Shown here piece by piece: positions 1-7,205 of a stretch of 25,503 nucleotides of DNA (the first letter of the stretch is position 1; every line of letters starts with the position of its first letter). The stretch comes from Synergistaceae bacterium (GTDB taxonomy: Bacteria > Synergistota > Synergistia > Synergistales > Aminobacteriaceae), in the NCBI GenBank assembly GCA_017455085.1, contig JAFTBT010000005.1, forward strand, positions 1 through 25,503, in the 5' to 3' direction. The notes below the pieces were generated by a model that searched no databases, had not been told where the DNA came from, and saw only the letters and a program-made list of their open reading frames with translations. A program made the translations under genes and the position numbers.

Positions 1-84
1 GGAAAGTATAACACTAATTTTTCGCATTGACTGGTAATTTTGCAGCAATTCCCCCAAGTTCAGATATGCCCTTCAACTGTAGGC

Positions 85-90
85 TATAAT
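85..90 (+). promoter_or_regulatory. Putative -10 box of the nucleoside kinase/R-M operon
   Basis: A perfect TATAAT lies 33 bases upstream of the ATG at 123. No good -35 hexamer is found 16-18 bases further up, so this is a promoter call from the -10 alone. It would drive the nucleoside kinase and, by coupling, the methyltransferase and endonuclease behind it. Confidence 0.45.
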
Positions 91-122
91 AACAGGAAAT
101 TTTCAGAGAAAGTGTGATTATT

Positions 123-1802
123 ATGGCTTTTACAGTCTGTGTATTAACCGCCGCTAAAAAACGTGATACCTATATCGCCAGCTACATCGCAGGTGAAGCC
201 CCAGTTACCGGCCACGAAGTCATGACAGAAATGATTACCAAACACGACATGCCCCAGCGAAGAGTCATCGCCTGGTTCGTGAATAACTATACCCGCCCCC
301 TCGACTGGATCGTTGACGAAGACGCTACAGTGGAGTTCATCACGTCAATATCCCCTATGGGGCAGAGAATCTACAAACGCTCTCTAGGCTTCGTGCTGAT
401 ACTCGCATGTGCAAGAGCCCTCAAGCGCAAGGTGATTCTGCGGCACTCAATCGGGGACGGGCATTATTGGGAGTTCGAGGACGGACCTGTGACTCAGTCT
501 GACGTGGACAAAATCAAGGCAGAAATGAACGACATCATCCGCCACGACATGACTCTTACTCGCGAAGTCCTCACCATCGACAAAGCACGCAGAGTCTTTC
601 AGCGGCAGGGTGAACCAGAAATTGCCGAACTCTTTGTGCGGGCGAATCTCGATCCTGTGGAGGTGTACAGATGCGGAGACAGATACGGTTATTTTTGCGG
701 AGGGCCGCTTGCGCCGTCAACTGGAATGCTCAGGACTTTTGACGTGGTACTCTATGAACAGGGAATGTTATTGCGTTTTCCTGACCCTGAAGACCCCGAA
801 CATGTACCCGAACTCAAGCTAGACTCATCAATGGCAAAAGTATTCTTCGATTATGCGCACTGGCTGCAAGTACTGGACTTAAATTACCTCAACAAGTTAC
901 ACCACAGAGTCACGGAGGGAAAAATTCAGGAGCTCATACTCATAGCGGAAGCGTTTCACTCGCAGAGCTTGGGGAATATTGCCGAAGATATAGCCTCACG
1001 TCCTGTGAAGATAGTTACGATTGCTGGGCCGTCAGGTTCAGGGAAAACTACATTCTCCGAACGCTTGAAGGTGCAGCTCATGGTCTGCGGGAAGACTCCT
1101 GTGACTCTGCCGCTGGATAACTACTTCAAGGAGCGCGAAGATTCACCCAAAGACGAGACCGGAGAATACGACTATGAACGTGTTGATGCTCTTGATCTGG
1201 ATCTGCTGGGCGATAACCTGATGAGGATACTTGCGGGAGAAGAGGTAGTGACTCCGGTGTACAACTTCATCACCGGCAAGAAAGAACCCGGCAAAATCAT
1301 CAAGCTCAAGCCTTCCGACGTGCTGATCATGGAGGGGATTCACGGCCTGAACGACGCGATAATCTCGATGCTTCCGGAGAGTACACGCTACGGAGTTTTT
1401 GTGTCGCCATTGACGGGAATATGCATAGACCCCCACAACAGGACAAGCACCAGCGATAATAGATTGCTCCGGAGAATCATCAGGGACTACAGGACACGGG
1501 GCAAGAGTGCGCAGGTTACGCTTGAGGTGTATCCGAAGGTGATTCGGGGCGCGAGAAAGTATATTTTCCCGTACAGGAGTCGGGCTAATGCGGTGTTCAA
1601 CTCGTCGCTGCCGTATGAGCTTGGAGTCCTGAAGCCGTATGTTGAGCCGTTGCTGCACACGGTGGATGAGAACTCTAGCGTGTTTAGTGAGGCGTTGAGG
1701 CTGCTGAATATTTTGCGGTTTGTGCCTGCGCTGAACAATGACGGGATACCTAACAACTCAGTTATTCGGGAATTTATCGGCGGGAGCTGTTTGGACGTAT
1801 GA
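123..1802 (+). CDS. Nucleoside (uridine-type) kinase with N-terminal TGS/threonyl-tRNA synthetase-like region
   Basis: Predicted cytoplasmic kinase that phosphorylates a nucleoside, by family most likely uridine or cytidine, using ATP or GTP. The first 90 or so residues resemble the TGS-like domain, and residues 90-240 the second additional domain of threonyl-tRNA synthetase. The C-terminal half is a phosphoribulokinase/uridine kinase fold with a clear P-loop (GPSGSGKTT, near residue 300). This three-part layout and length (about 560 residues) are normal for bacterial nucleoside kinases of this type. The frame also opens with a GTG at 114, but the ATG at 123 is preferred because the purine-rich GAGAAAG at 106-112 is correctly spaced from it. 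The stop overlaps the ATG of the methyltransferase by four bases (ATGA), so the two are probably translationally coupled. The exact substrate is not readable from sequence. Confidence 0.85.
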   Translation: MAFTVCVLTAAKKRDTYIASYIAGEAPVTGHEVMTEMITKHDMPQRRVIAWFVNNYTRPLDWIVDEDATVEFITSISPMGQRIYKRSLGFVLILACARALKRKVILRHSIGDGHYWEFEDGPVTQSDVDKIKAEMNDIIRHDMTLTREVLTIDKARRVFQRQGEPEIAELFVRANLDPVEVYRCGDRYGYFCGGPLAPSTGMLRTFDVVLYEQGMLLRFPDPEDPEHVPELKLDSSMAKVFFDYAHWLQVLDLNYLNKLHHRVTEGKIQELILIAEAFHSQSLGNIAEDIASRPVKIVTIAGPSGSGKTTFSERLKVQLMVCGKTPVTLPLDNYFKEREDSPKDETGEYDYERVDALDLDLLGDNLMRILAGEEVVTPVYNFITGKKEPGKIIKLKPSDVLIMEGIHGLNDAIISMLPESTRYGVFVSPLTGICIDPHNRTSTSDNRLLRRIIRDYRTRGKSAQVTLEVYPKVIRGARKYIFPYRSRANAVFNSSLPYELGVLKPYVEPLLHTVDENSSVFSEALRLLNILRFVPALNNDGIPNNSVIREFIGGSCLDV

Positions 1803-2695
1803 GTCAGCTGCTGCTTGATTTGTGTGAACTCCCTGCGTACAGGTACGAATGCCTTGACGCTGCGGAGTTCTGCAAGTCTATTCCGGACTCTTACGTGAAA
1901 CTTGTCATCACTTCTCCGCCCTACAACATAGGCAAATCATACGAGACACGCACACGTATTCAGGACTATATCGCGAATTTTGAGCCGTTAATCTCTGAGC
2001 TGGTGAGGGTGCTGAAGGATGACGGCTCTATCTGCTGGCAGGTCGGCAATTATATTGATGACGGTGAAGTTTTCCCGCTGGACGTGTATTTTTACCCGCT
2101 GTTCAAGTCTGCGGGGCTGAAGATGCGCAACAGAATCATCTGGCACTTTGGGCATGGGCTGCATTGCTCACGAAGATTCAGCGGGCGGTATGAGGTGATT
2201 ATGTGGTTCACGAAATCAGATACATATACTTTCAACCTTGATGATGTCAGGATACCGGCCAAGTACCCCGGAAAAAAGTACTTCAAGGGTGCGAAGAGAG
2301 GCGAACTCAGCGGAAACCCTAAGGGCAAGAATCCCGAAGACGTGTGGCAGATGACAGTAGACAGGCTGATTGACGACTGGGACGCGGAGATTTGGGACAT
2401 CCCGAACGTCAAGAATAACCATCCCGAAAAAGTGAATCATCCGTGTCAATTTCCGGTGGAGCTTGCGGAGCGGTGTGTGTTGGCGTTGACGGACAAGGGA
2501 GACGCTGTGCTGGATCCGTTTGCAGGTGTGGGGTCGAGTTTGATTGCGGCACTGAAGAATGAGCGGTGTGCGTTGGGCTGCGACAGAGTGAAAGAGTATG
2601 TAGATATTGGGCTGGCGAGGATAGCGAATCTGAAGGCTGGAACGCTGGCGATGAGGCCGATATACAGAGAGATTTACGACCCTGCTAAAAAGTGA
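1799..2695 (+). CDS. Type II DNA methyltransferase (beta class), partner of the BglII-like endonuclease
   Basis: Predicted sequence-specific amino-methyltransferase protecting host DNA from the endonuclease encoded next door. The catalytic tetrapeptide region TSPPYN (about residues 38-43) precedes the SAM-binding motif DPFAGVGSS (about residues 239-247). That order, IV before I, defines the beta class. SPPY is most often found in N4-cytosine enzymes but also occurs in N6-adenine enzymes, so the modified base is left open. The 298 residues are full length for the family. The start overlaps the kinase stop (ATGA), and the endonuclease follows within 25 bases in the same reading frame, separated by the TGA at 2693-2695. 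Linkage to a BglII-family nuclease suggests a GATC-containing target, but this is inference. Confidence 0.9.
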   Translation: MSQLLLDLCELPAYRYECLDAAEFCKSIPDSYVKLVITSPPYNIGKSYETRTRIQDYIANFEPLISELVRVLKDDGSICWQVGNYIDDGEVFPLDVYFYPLFKSAGLKMRNRIIWHFGHGLHCSRRFSGRYEVIMWFTKSDTYTFNLDDVRIPAKYPGKKYFKGAKRGELSGNPKGKNPEDVWQMTVDRLIDDWDAEIWDIPNVKNNHPEKVNHPCQFPVELAERCVLALTDKGDAVLDPFAGVGSSLIAALKNERCALGCDRVKEYVDIGLARIANLKAGTLAMRPIYREIYDPAKK

Positions 2696-2719
2696 GGTGC
2701 AGAGATAAGGATTGCGCAT

Positions 2720-3319
2720 GTGTACAGCCACCTTAACGGGCTGGAGTTTATGCTGGTCAGGAAGCCGGAACTGTGGCAGGAAATACAGCAGGCAGTTAGG
2801 AATGTGGATGCGTCTTTAGCGTTTGAGAAGGTCAGCCGAGAAAAAACTATGACGGGAAGAATTTTGCTGTCTCCGTCAAAACTCAACAGGCTGTTCAAGG
2901 CGGAACTGTCATCTATGGGGTGGCAGGAAGTCAGGCATGACTACTTTGTGAACGAAGACTTGAACACTGCGCGTGAGATAGTACACATTCAGGATAAGGA
3001 CGCTCAACGAAGGCTGATACTTGATCGGGGCTTCACTCCATACAGGACGTATAACCAGATAGATTTTGTGAAGGACAGGGCAGCAGTAGAAATCCAGTTA
3101 GGCAAGTATTTTTCTGTGCAGTATGATTTACACGTCAAGCATACGTTTTTCTATGAGCGCGGAGACATTGACGCAGGAATAGAGATTATCCCAACGCATA
3201 AAATGATAGCCATGATGTCCACAGGTGTCGCATGGTACGAAAACGAACTTGCCAATATCGTCCGTGAAGGCCGGTCTAATCCTTCAGTTCCCGTTATCCT
3301 GATGGGGATTGAGCCGTAA
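2720..3319 (+). CDS. BglII/BstYI-family type II restriction endonuclease
   Basis: Predicted restriction nuclease that cleaves DNA at the site protected by the upstream methyltransferase. The active site matches BglII: Asp115 in QIDFVKD, then Glu124 and Gln126 in VEIQ, giving D-x8-E-x-Q (numbering from the GTG). The N-terminus YSHLNGLEF and a basic/aromatic C-terminal half also fit the family, and about 200 residues is the usual size. The first standard start is GTG at 2720, with AAGGA at 2707-2711. However, the in-frame codons before it (from ATA at 2705) read I-R-I-A-H-V and continue the expected family N-terminus, and a stronger Shine-Dalgarno, GAGGTG at 2694-2699, lies five bases before that ATA. 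Translation may therefore begin at 2705 from a non-standard codon. No obvious inactivating lesion is seen. Target sequence unknown; a GATC core is likely by family. Confidence 0.85.
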   Translation: MYSHLNGLEFMLVRKPELWQEIQQAVRNVDASLAFEKVSREKTMTGRILLSPSKLNRLFKAELSSMGWQEVRHDYFVNEDLNTAREIVHIQDKDAQRRLILDRGFTPYRTYNQIDFVKDRAAVEIQLGKYFSVQYDLHVKHTFFYERGDIDAGIEIIPTHKMIAMMSTGVAWYENELANIVREGRSNPSVPVILMGIEP

Positions 3320-3327
3320 ATCTGTAC

Positions 3328-3333
3328 TATAAT
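3328..3333 (+). promoter_or_regulatory. Putative -10 box before the SH3-like secreted protein
   Basis: TATAAT preceded by TGTAC, 39 bases before the ATG at 3372. The same arrangement recurs at 6232 before another exported protein. No convincing -35 box is present. Confidence 0.5.
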
Positions 3334-3371
3334 TCTTCACACTATATCCCATTCACAAAGGAGCGTTATTC

Positions 3372-4106
3372 ATGTTTAAGAAGGTCTCATTATTCGCAGT
3401 CCTGTTCGTTGTGGTGCTGGCCTCTGTCTCGTTCGCGGCTTCACCTGTCCCCCCAGAAAATGGCCAATGGGCTTTAGCTCTTGAGTCTACTCTCCCATTC
3501 CACCGGAAAGCCGACATAAACTCAGACTTCGCTGACGTAGACATGCCCAACAAATGGCTCAGAGTCCCCAGTGCTGTGCGCGATGATGATAACTACCTCT
3601 GGTACAAAGTTACGGTCGACGGCGACACCGGTTGGCTTCCACAAAACGGAGTCCGGCTCAAAATGGGCGGCAAAAGCGAACTAGCTGCCAAACTCTACTC
3701 CAACTACGTCAAAGCGAGGCGCAAAGTCATGGCCAACCCCAAAGGCTGGGACATCAACGATAATGACAACGTAACTTCCTACTACTCAGACAGTGCAGAG
3801 TTCGGAGTCATCGAGCGCAGAAAGGGAGTCGAGGACATATATTTCTCCACAGACAGCCGCAAAGCATGCAGAGACTTTCTCGGCGTTGACCTCATCGGAA
3901 AATCTCAGCCCCAAGCACGCAAAGTTCTCGGCACTCCCACAATGAGAGAGTCACCATATGACGACAAAAACATTAACGTCCTATCGTATGAGCTTCCTGA
4001 CAGAGATATTACCCTCGTTATCACCGAACGCCGCGAAGAGGGAGACACCGAAGGCACAGTTACGGGAGTATCTTTCTACAGGGGCAGGACAGGCGAACCG
4101 TTTTAG
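3372..4106 (+). CDS. Secreted protein with SH3-like domain, function unknown
   Basis: An exported protein of 244 residues. A classical signal peptide (MFKK, then a hydrophobic stretch ending in VSFA) should be cleaved near residue 22. Residues 35-100 have the look of a bacterial SH3-like domain: WLRV, a W-Y-K-V strand, then D-G-D-T-G-W-L, the hallmark of SH3b modules that bind peptidoglycan or metals in other proteins. The C-terminal part contains a SmpA-like motif (IGKSQPQARKVLGTP), also seen in envelope lipoproteins, but here there is no lipobox. The start is secure: AAGGAG at 3358-3363 is well spaced from the ATG. The gene has its own promoter-like -10 and lies six bases before cbiB, so read-through into cbiB is likely. 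I do not recognise a named family for the whole protein. Confidence 0.75.
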   Translation: MFKKVSLFAVLFVVVLASVSFAASPVPPENGQWALALESTLPFHRKADINSDFADVDMPNKWLRVPSAVRDDDNYLWYKVTVDGDTGWLPQNGVRLKMGGKSELAAKLYSNYVKARRKVMANPKGWDINDNDNVTSYYSDSAEFGVIERRKGVEDIYFSTDSRKACRDFLGVDLIGKSQPQARKVLGTPTMRESPYDDKNINVLSYELPDRDITLVITERREEGDTEGTVTGVSFYRGRTGEPF

Positions 4107-4112
4107 TGAGCT

Positions 4113-5048
4113 GTGAATTTTGCGCAGATACTTGGGTGTTCGGTATTGCTTGATGCACTGCTCGGAGACCCCAAGAATTTCCCTCACCCTGTAGTATTCA
4201 TAGGCAGGTTCATAGATTTCTGGCACAAGAGATTTTTCACGAGTCCCCGTGATTTTTTGCGGGGGCTTGTTCTTTGTGCAAGTACGATTCTGGTTACGGC
4301 TCTGACTGTGTGGATAGTGCTGTACATCACTGACTGCAACATGTTCGTGAAAATCTACCTGCTGTATGCTGCTCTGGCGTGGCGTGACCTGAAGGACGAG
4401 ACCGCTCCGGTTTTGGCCTGCCTCCGGAAAAATGACCTCCCTAATGCCCGGAAATATTTAGCTCATGTTGTCGGAAGGGACACCCAGAATCTCACTCAAC
4501 CCGAAATTTCTCGTGCAGCCATCGAGACCATAGCAGAGAATGCCATTGACGGAGTGATGAGCGTACTATTCTTTGCTGGGGTCGGCCAAGTGCTTGAGAC
4601 GAATTATGGGGCGTGTGTGTGCGTGTGGGCGTTCAAGGCTGTGAGTACGTTGGACTCTATGGTCGGGTATGAGGCTCTCGGAAGTTACGGGGCACCTTCG
4701 GCGCGGCTGGATGATGCTGTGAACTTCATACCGGCAAGGATCGGCGGAATAGTGATAGTGTTTGCGGGGTATATGCTGGGGAAAAACGGCCTGAGTGTGT
4801 TTCTGTCCGACCGGCTCAGGCACAAGAGTCCCAATAGTGCGCACGGTGAGAGTGCATTTTCTGGAGTGTTAGGTGTCCGGCTGGGAGGAGGAGCGTTTTA
4901 CGGAGGAGTGTTTGAGGCGAGGGAGTACATCAACCCTAACGGCAGAGACCCCGAACCTGAGGACATAATCTCTGCGTGGAGGGTGCTGGATGTGTCTTGT
5001 TTACTCTTTACGATTCTGGTGGTATTAGCTTCAGTGTGTAGTGTGTAG
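4113..5048 (+). CDS. cbiB: Adenosylcobinamide-phosphate synthase (CbiB/CobD)
   Basis: Predicted integral membrane enzyme that attaches aminopropanol, or its phosphate, to adenosylcobyric acid late in cobalamin synthesis. The N-terminal signature LLDALLGDPKNFPHPVVFIG is diagnostic, and the central AIETIAENAIDGVMSVLFF and C-terminal GVRLGGGAFYGG blocks are also family hallmarks. Several hydrophobic segments are visible, and 311 residues is the usual size. The start is GTG, six bases after the preceding stop, with only a weak Shine-Dalgarno. Downstream is a threonine-phosphate decarboxylase-like gene whose product would supply the aminopropanol phosphate. The last 44 bases of the gene (about 5001-5044) are a diverged copy of the tandem repeat that follows, so the C-terminus (LASVCSV) is partly written by repeat sequence. 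The symbol cbiB is used to avoid confusion with Salmonella cobD. Confidence 0.92.
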   Translation: MNFAQILGCSVLLDALLGDPKNFPHPVVFIGRFIDFWHKRFFTSPRDFLRGLVLCASTILVTALTVWIVLYITDCNMFVKIYLLYAALAWRDLKDETAPVLACLRKNDLPNARKYLAHVVGRDTQNLTQPEISRAAIETIAENAIDGVMSVLFFAGVGQVLETNYGACVCVWAFKAVSTLDSMVGYEALGSYGAPSARLDDAVNFIPARIGGIVIVFAGYMLGKNGLSVFLSDRLRHKSPNSAHGESAFSGVLGVRLGGGAFYGGVFEAREYINPNGRDPEPEDIISAWRVLDVSCLLFTILVVLASVCSV

Positions 5049-5252
5049 TCTTCAAGTTTTTTGTGATATGAGCTTCTGGGGATAGTGCGTAGTCTTCAAG
5101 TTTTTTGTGCCATGAGCTTCAGTGTGTAGTGTGTAGTCTTCAAGTTTTTTGTGCCATGAGCTTCAGTGTGTAGTGTGTAGTCTTCAAGTTTTTTGTGATA
5201 TGAGCTTCTGGGGATAGTGCGTAGTCTTCACGTTTTTGGTAATATTAGTTTC
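5045..5252 (+). repeat. 44-bp tandem repeat, four full units plus a degraded fifth (A-B-B-A)
   Basis: Four contiguous 44-bp units begin at 5045, 5089, 5133 and 5177, each starting GTAGTCTTCAAGTTTTTTGT. Units 1 and 4 are identical (type A, with GATATGAGCTTCTGGGGATA). Units 2 and 3 are identical (type B, with GCCATGAGCTTCAGTGTGTA). A degraded copy follows at 5221-5252 and runs up to the ATG of the next gene. The 44 bases before unit 1, inside the end of cbiB, align with unit B and look like the founding copy. The array fills the gap between two cobalamin genes. There are no spacers, so it is not CRISPR. Each unit carries ATG AGC TTC ... TAG, a five-codon open frame with no ribosome site, probably incidental. 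Confidence 0.93.
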
Positions 5253-6236
5253 ATGCATAACACTTTGACGCTTCACGGAGCTAACCCAGAAAATTTATAC
5301 AGAGCCTTTAACCTCACAATGCCGGATAATATTATCGACTTCAGCACTAACACAAACATCCTCACTTGGCCGGACATTCACATTAACGTTCACGAACTCG
5401 CCTCATGTTATCCCGACCCCGACTGCTTATCCCTCAGAATGCTCATCTCCCAGCACGAAAACATCCCTCCTTCACGCATACTCTTCACCAACGGCACAAA
5501 CGAGGCTATATTCTTGCTGTCCAGTCTGTTCGGTGAGGCCACTGCCATTCTTCAGCCGACATACTCCGAATATTCACGCGCCTTCAGGAATCTTCACAGC
5601 ATCTTCACCCTCAACGATGTCCCCAAATTCCGGCACATCATCATCATCAACCCAAACAACCCAACCGGAAAATACACCCCTCTGCGTGAAGTCATATGCT
5701 CCTGCCCGCAAACTACATTCATTGTCGACGAGGCATATATAGACTTTCTGTTGACGGCCAAGCACGAAAGACTCTGCGACATCGAAAACGTGATACTCCT
5801 CCGCTCACTCACGAAGATTTTCCACCTCAGCGGCGCAAGAATCGGCTACGTCATCGCTCCCGAAAACGTCATCACCGCTCTCCGCGAACACCAGCCCACA
5901 TGGAGCGTGAATGCCATTGCTCAGAATTTGGCGTTGGCCTTCCTGAATGATGGGGATTTTCTGGAGAGAACCAGAGCCTTTTACCGTGAACATACCCCGA
6001 AATTCGTGCAGGCAGTGAGAGATTCGGGCTTTGAGACGGTGCAGAGCGATGTGCATTACTTTCTGGTGAGGGTGCATGATGATTTAGGAGTGATTGAGCA
6101 TCTGCTGAAGGCGGGAATTGTTGTGCGGCACACTCGGAATTTTGCGGGACTGGACGGGAGATATATACGCATTGCCACGAGAACACCTGAAGAGAATAAT
6201 TTTCTGGCTGAGACACTGAAAACCTGTGTAGTATAA
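5253..6236 (+). CDS. PLP-dependent aminotransferase-fold enzyme, probable L-threonine-O-3-phosphate decarboxylase
   Basis: Class I/II PLP enzyme of the histidinol-phosphate aminotransferase group. The N-terminus (LHGANPENLYRAF, then IIDFSTNTNI) fits the cobalamin-pathway decarboxylase that makes aminopropanol phosphate better than HisC. Visible landmarks are TNGTNEAIF (cofactor phosphate site), PNNPTGKY, the VDEAYIDF aspartate, and SLTK with the Schiff-base lysine at about residue 188, followed by the GARIGY arginine. At about 327 residues it is slightly shorter than the Salmonella enzyme. The ATG at 5253 fits the family N-terminus; an in-frame GTG at 5217 lies inside the tandem repeat and is less likely. 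No clear Shine-Dalgarno is present, which is unusual for this window. Position directly after cbiB supports the cobalamin role. HisC remains an alternative. Confidence 0.75.
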   Translation: MHNTLTLHGANPENLYRAFNLTMPDNIIDFSTNTNILTWPDIHINVHELASCYPDPDCLSLRMLISQHENIPPSRILFTNGTNEAIFLLSSLFGEATAILQPTYSEYSRAFRNLHSIFTLNDVPKFRHIIIINPNNPTGKYTPLREVICSCPQTTFIVDEAYIDFLLTAKHERLCDIENVILLRSLTKIFHLSGARIGYVIAPENVITALREHQPTWSVNAIAQNLALAFLNDGDFLERTRAFYREHTPKFVQAVRDSGFETVQSDVHYFLVRVHDDLGVIEHLLKAGIVVRHTRNFAGLDGRYIRIATRTPEENNFLAETLKTCVV

Positions 6237-6237
6237 T
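6232..6237 (+). promoter_or_regulatory. Putative -10 box before the phosphatase lipoprotein
   Basis: TATAAT preceded by TGTAG, overlapping the stop region of the preceding gene. The spacing to the start codon and the following leader closely resemble those at 3328, including AAGGAG and GTTATTCATG. No strong -35. Confidence 0.5.
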
Positions 6238-6276
6238 TCCTGCAAACAATCCCAACATACACAAGGAGTGTTATTC

Positions 6277-7164
6277 ATGCACAAACTTATGACAGCATTG
6301 GTGCTGCTGGTAGTGCTTCTCTTCGCCATAGGATGCGGTTCCTCCGAACAGATTCATTCTCAGAGCATAGGCCTCTCCGGTGTAGGCAATGCCCGCGAAC
6401 TCGGAGGCTATTCCACCACAGACGGCCACACCGTCAAACACGGAGTCTTCCTCCGCACCGCAGCCCTCGCAAATGCAACTAGCCAAGACATCGCAAAACT
6501 TCAGGACACGTATCATCTCGCTGTAGTCGTTGATCTGCGTATGACTCTGGAGGTACAGGGCGCACCTGATCCAGAAATTCCAGACGCAAAAAATCTCCAC
6601 CTCAGAATTATTGACGAACAGGCCATGCAGAAATCTATTGCTGATGCACAAAAAGAAGGCCTTGACCTGTCGAATAAGCTCGACCTGCTGAAGGCTGCCA
6701 TCAAGTCCGGAATACTGAATGACCAAATGTATATTAATTTCCTGTCAGGCAAACAGGGCAAAGAAAGCTACGGCATAATGTTTCAGGAAATACTTGCACT
6801 TCCTGAAGGCAGATCGCTTCTATTTCACTGCACTCAAGGTAAGGACAGAACTGGTTGCGCGGCTATGCTGATACTCTCTGCGCTGGGCGTTGACGAAAAC
6901 ACCATCATGGACGACTTCATGCTCACGAACACCTTCAACGCTGCACTCATAGAGTCCGAACGCAAAATGCTCACCGAACAGGGTTACTCCGGTGAAGAAC
7001 TAGATACCCTCATGAAAGCTATGGACGAAGTAGATCCGCAGTACATGACCAACGCGCTGGACTGGATGAAGGGAAATTACGGCTCTGTTATCGGCTACAT
7101 CACTCAAGAGCTGGGAATCACTGACGAGCAGATACACACGCTCAGAGCAAAATATCTTGAGTAA
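6277..7164 (+). CDS. Lipoprotein with protein tyrosine/serine phosphatase domain
   Basis: Predicted envelope-anchored phosphatase. The N-terminus is a lipoprotein signal (hydrophobic core, then FAIGC with the lipidated Cys at residue 20 counted from the ATG at 6277). The mature part begins GVGNARELGGYSTTDG, the typical entry of bacterial tyrosine/serine phosphatases. The P-loop HCTQGKDRTG follows, with nucleophile Cys185 and Arg191 in the C-x5-R arrangement. Length near 296 is normal for the family. The ATG at 6277 is preferred over GTG at 6268 because AAGGAG (6263-6268) overlaps the GTG and is ideally spaced from the ATG. It lies between two cobalamin genes and just before a kinase fusion. 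The substrate could be a phosphoprotein or a small phosphoester and cannot be read from sequence. Confidence 0.85.
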   Translation: MHKLMTALVLLVVLLFAIGCGSSEQIHSQSIGLSGVGNARELGGYSTTDGHTVKHGVFLRTAALANATSQDIAKLQDTYHLAVVVDLRMTLEVQGAPDPEIPDAKNLHLRIIDEQAMQKSIADAQKEGLDLSNKLDLLKAAIKSGILNDQMYINFLSGKQGKESYGIMFQEILALPEGRSLLFHCTQGKDRTGCAAMLILSALGVDENTIMDDFMLTNTFNAALIESERKMLTEQGYSGEELDTLMKAMDEVDPQYMTNALDWMKGNYGSVIGYITQELGITDEQIHTLRAKYLE

Positions 7165-7205
7165 TTGGATACGCAATCATATCGCAAAGTATCAGGAGAA
7201 ATATC

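Noticed and set aside
3320..5048. Cobalamin riboswitch upstream of cbiB
   Set aside because: Only six bases separate cbiB from the preceding gene, and no B12-box-like conserved element was seen in the short upstream leader.
5045..5252. CRISPR-like repeat array
   Set aside because: The 44-bp units are directly adjacent with no spacers, and no cas genes are present.
5217..5252. GTG at 5217 as start of the decarboxylase-like gene
   Set aside because: It lies in the tandem repeat and would add residues unlike the family; ATG at 5253 gives the expected N-terminus.
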